From Planctomycetaceae bacterium (GTDB taxonomy: Bacteria; Planctomycetota; Planctomycetia; Pirellulales; Thermoguttaceae), in the NCBI GenBank assembly GCA_015062085.1, contig SUVI01000036.1:1-26113 (forward strand): a DNA stretch of 26,113 nt. Reading direction: 5' to 3'. Made by a program: the position numbers and the translations under genes. Each line of letters starts with the position of its first letter. The stretch's first letter is position 1. Below are positions 1-7,362 of this stretch, in pieces. The notes beneath the pieces are model-generated. The model saw nothing but the letters and a program-made list of their open reading frames with translations. It was not told where the DNA came from and made no database searches.

Positions 1-2
1 TG

Positions 3-467
3 CTTCTGAATCACGACACGTGGTCCGAAAAAACGAAGACCATGCTCGAAAAAAAGTGCCGGCTGGAAGTTCCCGATACGCTGGAATGGCACAGTTTCGC
101 GTGGAGGCACTCTTTTCGCGATGAGCATATTTCCGGCGAATTCACTGGATCGCTTTCAGAACTGGAATGCTTCTTTCCTCCAAAACGCTTTCTCTGGCAG
201 GAGATCCGTGATCCTGAGCAGGAACAGACCATTCATCTGCGGTTTCCGAATGTTCCGCATTGGGAGCAGGAACGCGAAAAAGCTGTTTTCGTGATTTCCG
301 GTCAAGAAAACGACATTCCGCTCTCCGCCCTCGCCGTCCTTCCGGTTTCGGAGAACGTTCCGGAAGAGCTTTCGCCTGAAAGTCCGCTTCGTATTCGGTT
401 CCTGATCCTTTACGGATGCTCACGAACGAATACTCACGGAGCCGCGTTTTCAGGCAGCGGTCCATGA
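3..467 (+). CDS. C-terminal part of an unidentified protein, cut by the left window edge
   Basis: The frame is open from the first bases of the window to a stop at 465-467, giving about 154 residues with codon use like the neighbouring genes. The start lies outside the window; an internal ATG at 42 has no Shine-Dalgarno sequence. The visible part is soluble, rich in Glu, Pro, Trp and Phe, with no signal peptide, membrane segment or motif I recognise. Its last 11 codons overlap, tail to tail, the last codons of the kinase gene on the other strand (34 bp). A competing minus-strand frame at 142-465 is Arg-rich and looks like a shadow. Function unknown; that it is a real gene is an inference from codon use and the open frame. 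Confidence 0.55.
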   Translation, partial: LLNHDTWSEKTKTMLEKKCRLEVPDTLEWHSFAWRHSFRDEHISGEFTGSLSELECFFPPKRFLWQEIRDPEQEQTIHLRFPNVPHWEQEREKAVFVISGQENDIPLSALAVLPVSENVPEELSPESPLRIRFLILYGCSRTNTHGAAFSGSGP

Positions 468-1870
468 ATCTCCTTCATCTTCGGTGCTTCCCGCGTTTCC
501 GGGCCATTCACGTTTTCCGGGCTTTCAAGAAGCGGAGAAGGTGAAAGCTCCGTCTCCGGGATGATCTGTTCCGTCCGCGGAGCATTTCGCAGATTTTCGA
601 GCCGCTCAAATTCCTCGATGAGATAGTCTTCCATAAAAATGAGATTCCAGATCACGATCCCGACGATGATCCCGATGCCCATACAGACAGGCGCCATCCA
701 GATCTGAAGTCTTCCATGAAATGTGCTCCCTTTTTTCTTGTTGATGACCCCAAACACGATCGCCAGAATGCCGAACAGGATGGGAATAAACAGCAGCGAG
801 ATCAGCATGGACGCATACCCCAGCGAAATGAGGAGTTTCGTACTGTGTTCCGTCGAAAACGGCAAAAGCGCATTCGTAACGTCTGAAATGTCTCTGAATC
901 GCTTTTCTTTGTCAGAATGCGTCATTTTTTGAATGACCTTCAAAAGCGGAAATGGTATTCGGCCGTCAGTCCGCGCATCGTTCAGCCAGTCTTCCTTTTT
1001 CGGCAAATTTCCCGAGAGCATGAAATAGAGCGTACGGCCCAGCGAGTAAATGTCGGTCCGCTCGTCGATCGGCAGCTGGTCTCTCTGTTCCGGCGACATG
1101 AACTGCGGCGTGCCTCCATAGTGTACGGACTCATTCAGCGCGGAACGCAGCTGTGCCATTCCCAGATCCAAGACTTTGACATTACCATCCTTCTGAAGCC
1201 AGAGATTGGAGGGTTTCACATCACAGTGCAGCAGCCCAAAGCTGTGCGCATGCTGGATCCCTCGGCAGGCCTGAAGCAGGATCCCGACCGCCTCGGTCAT
1301 GGGGAGCGGTCCGTCACGCCGAACGCGCTGCGCAAGATTTTCCCCCTCGAGCAGTTCCATCACGAGAAACGGTTTTCCGTTAAAGTTGCCCGCGTCCATC
1401 GTCGTGACGACATTCGGATGAAAAAGTCTCCCTGCCGAAATGATCTCCTGATGGAAACGCTCCGTAACTTCCGGCGAAATGACTTTCTTGTGCCGGATGA
1501 ATTTCACGGCGACCTTCCGATGCAGCATCTTGTGTTCCGCCTGATAGACGATCCCCATCCCGCCCTTTCCGAGTACAGACTGAAGTTCATAGAAACCGAT
1601 CGACTGCGGCAGTTCCAGTTGATCTTCCGTTTCGAGGTAGCTGGAAAAGTGGTCCCAGAATTGAGTGAAGCCGGTCCCTAAGTTCTTTTCTTCATAAAAA
1701 TCAGGATCGGAGAGCCGAAACATAGGTGTCGCTTCACGCTCTAACTGTTCGAGAAGTTCACGGCATGCACCACACTCGCTGACATGCATTTCTATCTGCG
1801 CACATTCTTCTTCACTCAGTTCACATTGAATAAAAGAGCGCAGGAATGATTCTCCATAGCACGATTTCAT
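434..1870 (-). CDS. Membrane-tethered Ser/Thr protein kinase with N-terminal zinc-finger-like motif
   Basis: A 478-residue Hanks-type kinase. Residues 29-36 form HxxxCxxC, as in anti-sigma-factor zinc fingers (zf-HC2), with Cys16 and Cys23 upstream as possible further ligands. The kinase domain spans about 93-335: glycine loop GKGGMGIVY (101-109), Lys123 in VAVK, Glu142, catalytic HCDVKPSN (215-222), metal-binding DLG (235-237) and SPE (259-261). The usual HRD arginine is cysteine (Cys216), so this is a non-RD kinase; DLG for DFG is common in planctomycete kinases. Two hydrophobic stretches follow (about 346-377 and 391-413), arranged like a DUF4190 membrane hairpin, then a Pro/Glu-rich tail. 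The start is fixed by AAAGGAG just upstream. It probably phosphorylates cytoplasmic proteins from the membrane; substrates are not visible. No sigma-factor gene lies beside it. Confidence 0.9.
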   Translation of the reverse strand: MKSCYGESFLRSFIQCELSEEECAQIEMHVSECGACRELLEQLEREATPMFRLSDPDFYEEKNLGTGFTQFWDHFSSYLETEDQLELPQSIGFYELQSVLGKGGMGIVYQAEHKMLHRKVAVKFIRHKKVISPEVTERFHQEIISAGRLFHPNVVTTMDAGNFNGKPFLVMELLEGENLAQRVRRDGPLPMTEAVGILLQACRGIQHAHSFGLLHCDVKPSNLWLQKDGNVKVLDLGMAQLRSALNESVHYGGTPQFMSPEQRDQLPIDERTDIYSLGRTLYFMLSGNLPKKEDWLNDARTDGRIPFPLLKVIQKMTHSDKEKRFRDISDVTNALLPFSTEHSTKLLISLGYASMLISLLFIPILFGILAIVFGVINKKKGSTFHGRLQIWMAPVCMGIGIIVGIVIWNLIFMEDYLIEEFERLENLRNAPRTEQIIPETELSPSPLLESPENVNGPETREAPKMKEIHGPLPENAAP

Positions 1871-1924
1871 AAAAAATCTCCTTTCATTCCATAGAACGCC
1901 CAGGTGTTTTGGATTTTCAAAAAA

Positions 1925-1953
1925 ATTTTAAAATTTGTCTAAAAGTTCCGTAA
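1925..1953 (-). promoter_or_regulatory. Sigma-70-like promoter for the kinase gene
   Basis: On the minus strand TTACGG (1953-1948) is followed after 17 bp by TAAAAT (1930-1925). Transcription would start near 1918, leaving a leader of about 48 nt with AAAGGAG before the ATG. The boxes resemble those of the lpxI promoter. Confidence 0.5.
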
Positions 1954-2094
1954 TTTTTCAGAATTCGACATTTTGCAAGGCTAAAAACAAAGAAAAAAAC
2001 GTAAAAAATTAAAAATACAAATTTTTTCATTTCCCTGTTCGCGGGAAGTTGATCTTTTTTTTCAAAAACAGGAAAAATCCGCATTGGGGGGGGC

Positions 2095-2123
2095 TTTTCG
2101 GAAATGCGATTTCGTAGTATAAT
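2095..2123 (+). promoter_or_regulatory. Probable pheS promoter
   Basis: A perfect TATAAT lies at 2118-2123. Seventeen bases upstream there is only a weak -35 candidate, TTTTCG (2095-2100), directly after a run of eight G residues. The predicted leader is about 68 nt. Confidence 0.5.
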
Positions 2124-2197
2124 AGTCTGGATTTATTTCACGCCGGGCAAACAAATACAGGCTCGGTGCATGGGCCAAGTTTTCAGAGGTTTCAAAA

Positions 2198-3217
2198 ATG
2201 CAGACGATCAAAGAACAATTCGCTGCGGATCTTGCGGCGGCAGCGACTGCGGAAGCTGTCGAGCAGGTGCGTATCAAATATCTGGGCAAAAAGGGAAGCA
2301 TCACCACTCTGGCTAAAAATACGGACTTCCGAAGTCTTTCTGCGGAAGAAAAACGTTCCTTTGGTTCCCGGCTCAACGAGCTGAAGAACTATGCCGAGGA
2401 AGCTCTTGCCGCTGCGAAGGAAACTGCCGCGAATGCCGCACCCGCGAAAAAAAGTACGGGCTTGGACCTCACTCTGCCAGGAACGGGAAGAACGCTTGGG
2501 TCGCTCCATCCGATCTCTCTCATTCAGATGGAACTGGAATCGATCTTCCAGGGAATGGGATTCACCGTGGTGCCGTCGCCGGAGTGTGAGCTGGAGTTCT
2601 ACAATTTTGATGCCGTAAACATTCCGTCGGACCATCCCGCGCGTGAAATGCAGGACACGTACTGGCTGAAAAACCAAATGCTCATGCGTACGCACACTTC
2701 CGCGAACCAAGTCCGCACGATGCAGCGTCTCGGCGTGCCGCTCCGGGCGATCTTCCCGGGACGGTGTTTCCGTAATGAGGCGGTGGATCCAAGTCACGAA
2801 AACACGTTCTATCAGTGCGAGGGGCTGGTCGTTGACAAGAATATCTCGGTCGCGAACCTGATCGCCGTCATGAAGACGCTTTTGAGCGAGATCTTCCACC
2901 GTGACGTCACCGTGCGTCTGCGTCCGGGATTTTTCCCGTTCGTCGAACCCGGTTTCGAGTTGGACATCCGCTGCCTGCTGTGCGAGGGTGATGGCTGCTC
3001 CACGTGTCACGGAACCGGCTGGATCGAGCTGATCCCGTGCGGTCTGATCCACCCGAAAGTTCTCGAATGTGCCGGCGTGGATCCCACGGTCTACAGCGGG
3101 TTCGCGTTCGGTGCGGGTCTGACGCGTCTGGCGATGATGAAATTCGGCATTCCGGACATTCGCCTTCTGAATGCCGGCGACGTACGTTTCAACGAACAGT
3201 TCCCGACGTACGTCTGA
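2198..3217 (+). CDS. pheS: Phenylalanine-tRNA ligase alpha subunit
   Basis: A 339-residue class II aminoacyl-tRNA synthetase subunit (E. coli PheS has 327) that, with PheT, charges tRNA-Phe in the cytoplasm as an alpha2-beta2 complex. Residues 1-80 are the helical, Ala/Lys/Glu-rich tRNA-binding coiled coil. The catalytic core covers about 100-335: RTHTSANQVR (164-173), the motif 2 region PGRCFRNEAVDPSHENTFYQ (187-206), and the motif 3 region GFAFGAGLTRLAMM (301-314). Cys259, Cys262, Cys267 and Cys270 form a CxxC-x4-CxxC zinc-knuckle-like insert before GWIE, which many bacterial PheS proteins also have. The start is supported by AGAGG 8 nt upstream. Unusually, no pheT follows: the gene ends in a terminator facing a convergent gene. 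Confidence 0.97.
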   Translation: MQTIKEQFAADLAAAATAEAVEQVRIKYLGKKGSITTLAKNTDFRSLSAEEKRSFGSRLNELKNYAEEALAAAKETAANAAPAKKSTGLDLTLPGTGRTLGSLHPISLIQMELESIFQGMGFTVVPSPECELEFYNFDAVNIPSDHPAREMQDTYWLKNQMLMRTHTSANQVRTMQRLGVPLRAIFPGRCFRNEAVDPSHENTFYQCEGLVVDKNISVANLIAVMKTLLSEIFHRDVTVRLRPGFFPFVEPGFELDIRCLLCEGDGCSTCHGTGWIELIPCGLIHPKVLECAGVDPTVYSGFAFGAGLTRLAMMKFGIPDIRLLNAGDVRFNEQFPTYV

Positions 3218-3246
3218 CCGCAGAGACGAAAACGAAGACGAAAAAG

Positions 3247-3291
3247 CCCTTTACCGATCGGCGAATACTGTTCGGTAAAGGGTTTCCTTTC
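3247..3291 (+). terminator. Bidirectional terminator between pheS and the ADP-ribosylglycohydrolase pair
   Basis: CCCTTTACCG (3247-3256) pairs perfectly with CGGTAAAGGG (3273-3282), a 10-bp stem with a 16-nt loop. TTTCCTTTCTT follows on the plus strand and a T5 run (complement of 3241-3245) on the minus strand, so it can end both convergent units. Confidence 0.8.
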
Positions 3292-3336
3292 TTGGCAAAG
3301 CGGTACATTCAGATCCGTACCGTTTTGCAGCTCGAT

Positions 3337-4113
3337 TTACTTCCGGAACACGTATCGTTCCTCAAACTGATCAAGGACGTCTGTGATCTCTGAAGGAAGT
3401 TTGGCGCGCATAAAGGTGCAGACTTCTTTCGGGATCTCACGGTAAAATGCGTCTGCAATACTTCCCGTGATACAGGCGAGCGTGTCGCTGTCTCCACCGA
3501 GAGAAATTACCAGACGGATCGCATGGATGTAATTTTCCGATTCGTAAAATGCGCGAAATACGGCAGGCATCGTTCCCATGCACGAAACGTCATGTACGTA
3601 GTCGGGGCGCATTTCGTCAATGGACCTTGACAGATCGTATCCGAAATTGCTTTCGATATACTCTTTGATCTCTTCTTTCGACTTTCCATTACGGGCCAGC
3701 CAAATAGCACTGGCAGTCGATTGGGCTCCTTTGATCCCTTCCGGGTGGTCGTGTGTTACAGAGGCAGAGTCGGAGGCGGCTTTCATCGTCTCCTCAAGCG
3801 TCTCAAAAGCCCAGCCGACGGGAGAAACTCGCATTGCGGAACCATTTCCGTAACTGAAATACGGTTTTTTCTCCGAAGAAGCAAGCCATTTCTGAAAATT
3901 TTTTCCGTATCCTGCATTGGGAAACCGATTTCCCCAGTTCCAGTAGGCGTCGGTAAATGATGATCGATTTAAAATAGCGTCCGCGGTCGCTGCCGTCATT
4001 ACGGTGTCGTCAGTAAACAGACTTTGGGGATCCAAGAACTCAAAATCCATGCTCTTGAACCCTTTTTTTCTGTAGGGAGAACCAACGATGTCGCCAATAA
4101 GCGCTCCAAACAT
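3337..4113 (-). CDS. ADP-ribosylglycohydrolase family protein (downstream copy)
   Basis: A 258-residue protein of the ADP-ribosylglycohydrolase (DraG/ARH) superfamily, whose members use a two-metal centre to remove ADP-ribose from proteins or small molecules. The metal-ligand motifs are intact: FTDDTVMT (33-40, Asp35 and Asp36) and GGDSDT (206-211). Other family hallmarks are MFGALIGDIVGS at the N terminus, GNGSAMRVSPVGW (89-101) and THDHPEGIKGA (120-130). The start has AAAGGAA upstream. No signal peptide or membrane segment is seen, so it should be cytoplasmic. By gap-free hand alignment it matches the next upstream gene at 183 of 258 positions (about 71%), so the two are tandem paralogues, probably one operon with a 78-bp spacer. 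The substrate cannot be deduced; no ADP-ribosyltransferase is visible nearby. Confidence 0.93.
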   Translation of the reverse strand: MFGALIGDIVGSPYRKKGFKSMDFEFLDPQSLFTDDTVMTAATADAILNRSSFTDAYWNWGNRFPNAGYGKNFQKWLASSEKKPYFSYGNGSAMRVSPVGWAFETLEETMKAASDSASVTHDHPEGIKGAQSTASAIWLARNGKSKEEIKEYIESNFGYDLSRSIDEMRPDYVHDVSCMGTMPAVFRAFYESENYIHAIRLVISLGGDSDTLACITGSIADAFYREIPKEVCTFMRAKLPSEITDVLDQFEERYVFRK

Positions 4114-4191
4114 AATGATATTCCTTTCATAGAAAAGATGTAACCCTATTTAAATGAGTATTTTGTATTTTTGGGGCTCTTCCGGAAAACT

Positions 4192-4974
4192 CTAAATCAG
4201 TTTTCGCGTTACGTATTTTGCCTCAAACTGATCGATGATGTCCAGCATTTCCTGCGGAAGTTTCGTTCGCATGAAGGTGCAGACTTCTTCCGGGATCTCG
4301 CGGTAATACGCGTCTGCGATCCCGCCCGTGATGCAAGCGATCGTATCACTGTCTCCGCCGACGGAAACGGCAAGACGCACAGCATCTACGTAGTTTTCCG
4401 ACTCAAGGAACGCCCGAAATACGACCGGCATCGTCCCCATACACGTGACGTCAAACTCGTATCCGGGACGGATCTCATCGAGCGAGCGGGAAAGATCGTA
4501 GAAGAATCGATCCTCGACGAACCTGCAGATCTCTTCTTTCGTCTCACCGTTGCGCGCCATCCAAATCGCAGCGGCAGCGGATTCGGCTCCTTCGATCCCG
4601 TGCGGGTGATCATGCGTGACGGAGGCGGAATTGCAGGCTGCCTCGAGCGTCTCTTCAAGCGTCTCAAAAGCCCAGCCGACGGGCGAGATCCGCATCGCAG
4701 AGCCGTTTCCGAAGCTGAAGTACGGTTTTTTGTCGGGGGAATGGAGCCATCCGAAGAAACGCCCTCCGTAACCGGCGTTCGGGTAGCGATTCCCCCAGTC
4801 CCAATAAGTATCCGCGAATGACAGACCATTTAACAGTGCGTCAGCCGTTGCGACGGTCATGACCGAATCATCCGTAAATCGGCTGCGCGGATCAAGAAAT
4901 TCAAAGTTCGTGCTTTTACAGTTGACCCGTTCATAGCATGAACCTACGATATCTCCAATGATCGCTCCAAACAT
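4192..4974 (-). CDS. ADP-ribosylglycohydrolase family protein (upstream copy)
   Basis: A 260-residue paralogue of the gene downstream of it, with the same metal-binding motifs: FTDDSVMT (33-40) and GGDSDT (206-211). The frame continues upstream, but the conserved MFGAIIGDIVGS start and a strong GGAGGAAG just before the ATG at 4974 fix the start here. Differences from the sister copy cluster at residues 13-19, 71-80 and 151-156, outside the metal motifs, while both keep GYG, GNGSAMR and THDHP. This suggests that both are active and may differ in substrate. It is the promoter-proximal gene of the pair. Cytoplasmic location is inferred from the lack of a signal peptide. Confidence 0.93.
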   Translation of the reverse strand: MFGAIIGDIVGSCYERVNCKSTNFEFLDPRSRFTDDSVMTVATADALLNGLSFADTYWDWGNRYPNAGYGGRFFGWLHSPDKKPYFSFGNGSAMRISPVGWAFETLEETLEAACNSASVTHDHPHGIEGAESAAAAIWMARNGETKEEICRFVEDRFFYDLSRSLDEIRPGYEFDVTCMGTMPVVFRAFLESENYVDAVRLAVSVGGDSDTIACITGGIADAYYREIPEEVCTFMRTKLPQEMLDIIDQFEAKYVTRKLI

Positions 4975-5095
4975 AATTCTTCCTCCTTCCTCACAAGTGG
5001 TTATCCAACATTCCAAGCCGGGAAAATTGAAAAAACATGCTTGCCCAAAGACGCTGAACGAGAATGGACTCGATTTGATCGTAAATCTGTAAACT

Positions 5096-5124
5096 ATTAT
5101 ACAAAATCGCGGGAAGATTTGCAA
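5096..5124 (-). promoter_or_regulatory. Sigma-70-like promoter for the ADP-ribosylglycohydrolase pair
   Basis: On the minus strand TTGCAA (5124-5119) is followed after exactly 17 bp by a perfect TATAAT (5101-5096). Confidence 0.7.
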
Positions 5125-5176
5125 GTACCGGGAGCGGAAAATTTTCTCTTTTTTAAAATTTTTTAGGAAAGCGTAC

Positions 5177-5205
5177 TTGCGGATTTAGCGAACATTAGAT
5201 AAAAT
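5177..5205 (+). promoter_or_regulatory. Sigma-70-like promoter for lpxI
   Basis: TTGCGG (5177-5182), a 17-bp spacer and TAAAAT (5200-5205). The predicted leader is about 66 nt and contains GCGGAGGAGG at 5231-5240. Confidence 0.6.
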
Positions 5206-5277
5206 GAAAAAATGAAACGGTTTTTTGCCTGCGGAGGAGGCTGACCAAAAAAGTTGGGAAACGGATTACGAAATGAA

Positions 5278-6162
5278 ATGGCGGATCCTGGGAAAGTCAA
5301 AAAAATCTGCATGGTCGCTGGCTGGGGACGGTATCCGGTCTACGTCGCAAAATCACTGAAGGCGCAGGGATTTGAGGTCCACTGCTTCGGCGTCGTTGGG
5401 CACGCGGACAAAAAGGCCCTCTCTGACATCTGCGACGTTTACCGGCCGGTCGGAATGTGTCGGCTGGGGAAGATCATTTTCCATATGCGGAAACACGGTA
5501 TCCGTGATTTTATCACACTCGGAAAGTACTTCAAATGGAGGCTTTTTCGGCCGGCTTCACTTCTCGTGCATCTGCCTGACTGGACTACTTTTCGGGCGTT
5601 TGCCTCTTACTTTATCACGCAGCGAAACGACTGCAAGGATGACTCACTCATGCTCGCAATGGTACGGCTTTTTGAAAAATTCGGTTTGAAAATGGGGTCT
5701 CCGACGGATTACGTGCCGGAACTTCTCGCAGAAGAGGGGGTCCTGACCCGCACACAGCCTACCGAGGCGCAGTGGCGCGACATTCGGTACGGAATGGAAG
5801 TCGCACGGGAACTGGGACGTTTTGACGTCGGGCAGTCGGTCGTCATCGCAAACGGAGCGGTCATCGCACTAGAAGCGATCGAGGGAACGGACCGATGTCT
5901 GGAACGTGCGGGGACTCTCTGTTCAAAAGGAGGGCTGGTGCTCGTAAAGGTCGCGAAACCCGATCAGGACATGCGGTTTGACGTCCCTACGATCGGGATG
6001 CAGACACTCGAAACATTCGCGAAAGCCGGAGGCCGGGTCGTTGCGATCGAAGCGAGACGCTCCATTCTCGTGGATAGAGAGGACGTACTCCAATTTGCCG
6101 ACGCGCATTCCATGGCGGTCTGTGCCGTTCAGTTCCCGGAGCGTACAGAGACTGAAAAATAA
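5278..6162 (+). CDS. lpxI: LpxI-type UDP-2,3-diacylglucosamine diphosphatase
   Basis: A 294-residue member of the LpxI (DUF1009) family. LpxI hydrolyses UDP-2,3-diacylglucosamine to lipid X and UMP in lipid A synthesis, replacing LpxH in many non-enteric Gram-negatives. Seen: an N-terminal domain opening with KKICMVAGWGRYPVYVAK (8-25), and the C-terminal domain with hallmark stretches GQSVVIANGAVIALEAIEGTD (185-205, split here only for reference) and KVAKPDQDMRFDVPTIG (224-240). ATG 5278 is chosen because it is the nearest ATG before the conserved start, but it lacks a good ribosome binding site. A TTG at 5254, 13 nt after GGAGGAGG, would add eight residues and is a real alternative. It implies that the organism makes a lipid A-containing outer membrane. 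It is followed after 25 bp by a gene of unknown function, probably cotranscribed. Confidence 0.9.
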   Translation: MADPGKVKKICMVAGWGRYPVYVAKSLKAQGFEVHCFGVVGHADKKALSDICDVYRPVGMCRLGKIIFHMRKHGIRDFITLGKYFKWRLFRPASLLVHLPDWTTFRAFASYFITQRNDCKDDSLMLAMVRLFEKFGLKMGSPTDYVPELLAEEGVLTRTQPTEAQWRDIRYGMEVARELGRFDVGQSVVIANGAVIALEAIEGTDRCLERAGTLCSKGGLVLVKVAKPDQDMRFDVPTIGMQTLETFAKAGGRVVAIEARRSILVDREDVLQFADAHSMAVCAVQFPERTETEK

Positions 6163-6187
6163 AATAAAGAGAGGAGAAAAGGAAACC

Positions 6188-7018
6188 ATGGCCGTTCAGC
6201 TGCCCCGAAGTTCCGTGCTGGTCCGTGAAGAGTACGTTGAGCAGGAGTACCTTTTTAAAATGCTTCGGGAACGGATGAATTCCACGGCAACGCAGGAACT
6301 TCTTCGTACGCTTCGGCACGAGCTGCTTGCGACGACGAAATTGCCGATGGCGCTGGAGTTCATGGAATCGTCGCTCAAACATACCGGAAGCATCGCAGAG
6401 GCCATGGGGACGATGGGGCACTATTTCACGCCGTTCCAAACTTTCATCATGCGGGAAGCGGAAAGAGAGGATGGAAAATTCGATTACCTGATCGCCCTCC
6501 AGATTCTAGAAAAAGAAGCACATTGCCGTGCGGAGGGAATGATCCCGCAGGGAATGTTTCTCTACCAGTTTGAGGCGTTGAGCCGAAATCGGCTGAAATA
6601 CGAAGATGGTCTGACTGCCGTTGCACGCGACCCAGTCTTTGACGACACGTGGTCAGAATGGATCATGCTGCTTCGCAGACAGCTCGGACTGCTGGATTTC
6701 GCGGAAATGATTTTCGTGCGAAGTGAATACTATGCGGTCGTGCATGGCGAAACGCACGGCAAACCGATCCTGTTCGGCGAAAAAGAAGGACGCATCGCGC
6801 TGGCGAATCGGCGAAAGGACCCTACGTACCTCTTCCATGCCCTCCAGCGTCACCTAAACTACCCCGTCGTACCGCGTCCCGTTCATGAGGAATCAGACGA
6901 AGCACAGCTCGTAAAACTCCAGAGAGTCGTCGATCATCTGCAGGCCCGCGTGAAGATTCTGGAAGATGAACTTCACGGAGGACTCGACATCACAAAATAC
7001 TACGTGAAAGACGAGTAA
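6188..7018 (+). CDS. Uncharacterised soluble protein, second gene of the lpxI operon
   Basis: A 276-residue protein that I do not recognise. ATG 6188 is chosen because GAGAGGAG and AAAGGA lie directly upstream in a purine-rich leader; the frame stays open upstream inside lpxI but lacks a comparable site. There is no signal peptide or membrane segment. Residues 1-130 look mostly helical with many Met, Leu and Glu. About 180-230 contain shorter strand-like segments (EYYAVVHGE, KPILFGEKEGRIALANR). Residues 237-262 have a clear heptad pattern suggesting a short coiled coil and so oligomerisation. The 25-bp spacing behind lpxI suggests cotranscription and perhaps an envelope-related role, but this rests only on position. 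Confidence 0.85.
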   Translation: MAVQLPRSSVLVREEYVEQEYLFKMLRERMNSTATQELLRTLRHELLATTKLPMALEFMESSLKHTGSIAEAMGTMGHYFTPFQTFIMREAEREDGKFDYLIALQILEKEAHCRAEGMIPQGMFLYQFEALSRNRLKYEDGLTAVARDPVFDDTWSEWIMLLRRQLGLLDFAEMIFVRSEYYAVVHGETHGKPILFGEKEGRIALANRRKDPTYLFHALQRHLNYPVVPRPVHEESDEAQLVKLQRVVDHLQARVKILEDELHGGLDITKYYVKDE

Positions 7019-7362
7019 CTTTCGGCGAACACCGAGTTCCCGGCATTTTTGCGCACGGAGAACGCAGAGGGGCAGGCGTTTGAGCTCTCACTGCTTTCTT
7101 TCTTTTTTCGTGACGTCTCTGCGAGGTCACCGTGTTTTTCGGGGCACGCTCATGATGCAAGATCCCACGAAAGCTCAATGCACACTTTTTGAAAGAGGCT
7201 TTTGGATTTTCTCCGTCTGTACCGAGTCCGTCTATTGACAAAAAACCGGTTTCGAGTATAATGAAGACAGGAACGTGACCGCATTTCGCAAGAGTTTCGT
7301 TCCTCGGCATTTTTCGGGAAAACAAGAGTTTCCTTGCGTATTTTTTGAAAACGGAGTCTATT
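7019..7362 (+). other. Intergenic region upstream of rlmKL
   Basis: A 344-bp gap. A weak hairpin at 7110-7130 (GTGAC with GTCAC, inner CTC/GAG) followed by GTTTTT could end the lpxI operon. A near-perfect sigma-70 promoter lies at 7235-7262. The rest (7019-7105 and 7140-7230) shows no coding pattern or repeat that I can support. Confidence 0.5.
7235..7262 (+). promoter_or_regulatory. Near-consensus sigma-70 promoter for rlmKL
   Basis: TTGACA (7235-7240), a 16-bp spacer and TATAAT (7257-7262): both boxes match the bacterial housekeeping consensus exactly. The leader would be about 94 nt. Confidence 0.8.

Larger units (their letters stand above)
1871..2197. other. Divergent intergenic region between the kinase gene and pheS
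   Basis: This 327-bp AT-rich gap carries outward-facing promoters for both flanking genes. Positions 1900-2060 are dominated by A and T tracts. A run of eight G residues sits at 2086-2093, just upstream of the pheS promoter. In the pheS leader a small hairpin can form (GGCTC at 2160-2164 with GGGCC at 2172-2176) before the ribosome binding site AGAGG at 2185-2189. I see no open reading frame or RNA gene here. Confidence 0.6.
4975..5277. other. Divergent intergenic region upstream of lpxI
   Basis: This roughly 300-bp gap holds a minus-strand promoter for the ADP-ribosylglycohydrolase pair (5096-5124) and a plus-strand promoter for lpxI (5177-5205). An AT-rich block at about 5138-5165 lies between them. 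The leader of the glycohydrolase genes would be about 115 nt. No RNA gene or additional reading frame is evident. Confidence 0.6.

Noticed and set aside
434..1870. Kinase read as a catalytically dead pseudokinase because of HCD and DLG
   Set aside because: The ATP lysine, alpha-C Glu, catalytic Asp217 and metal Asp235 are all present; only the arginine before the catalytic Asp and the DFG phenylalanine differ, which is compatible with activity.
2192..3052. 286-codon frame antisense to pheS
   Set aside because: The sense frame is an unmistakable PheS; the antisense product is Arg/His-rich without any domain.
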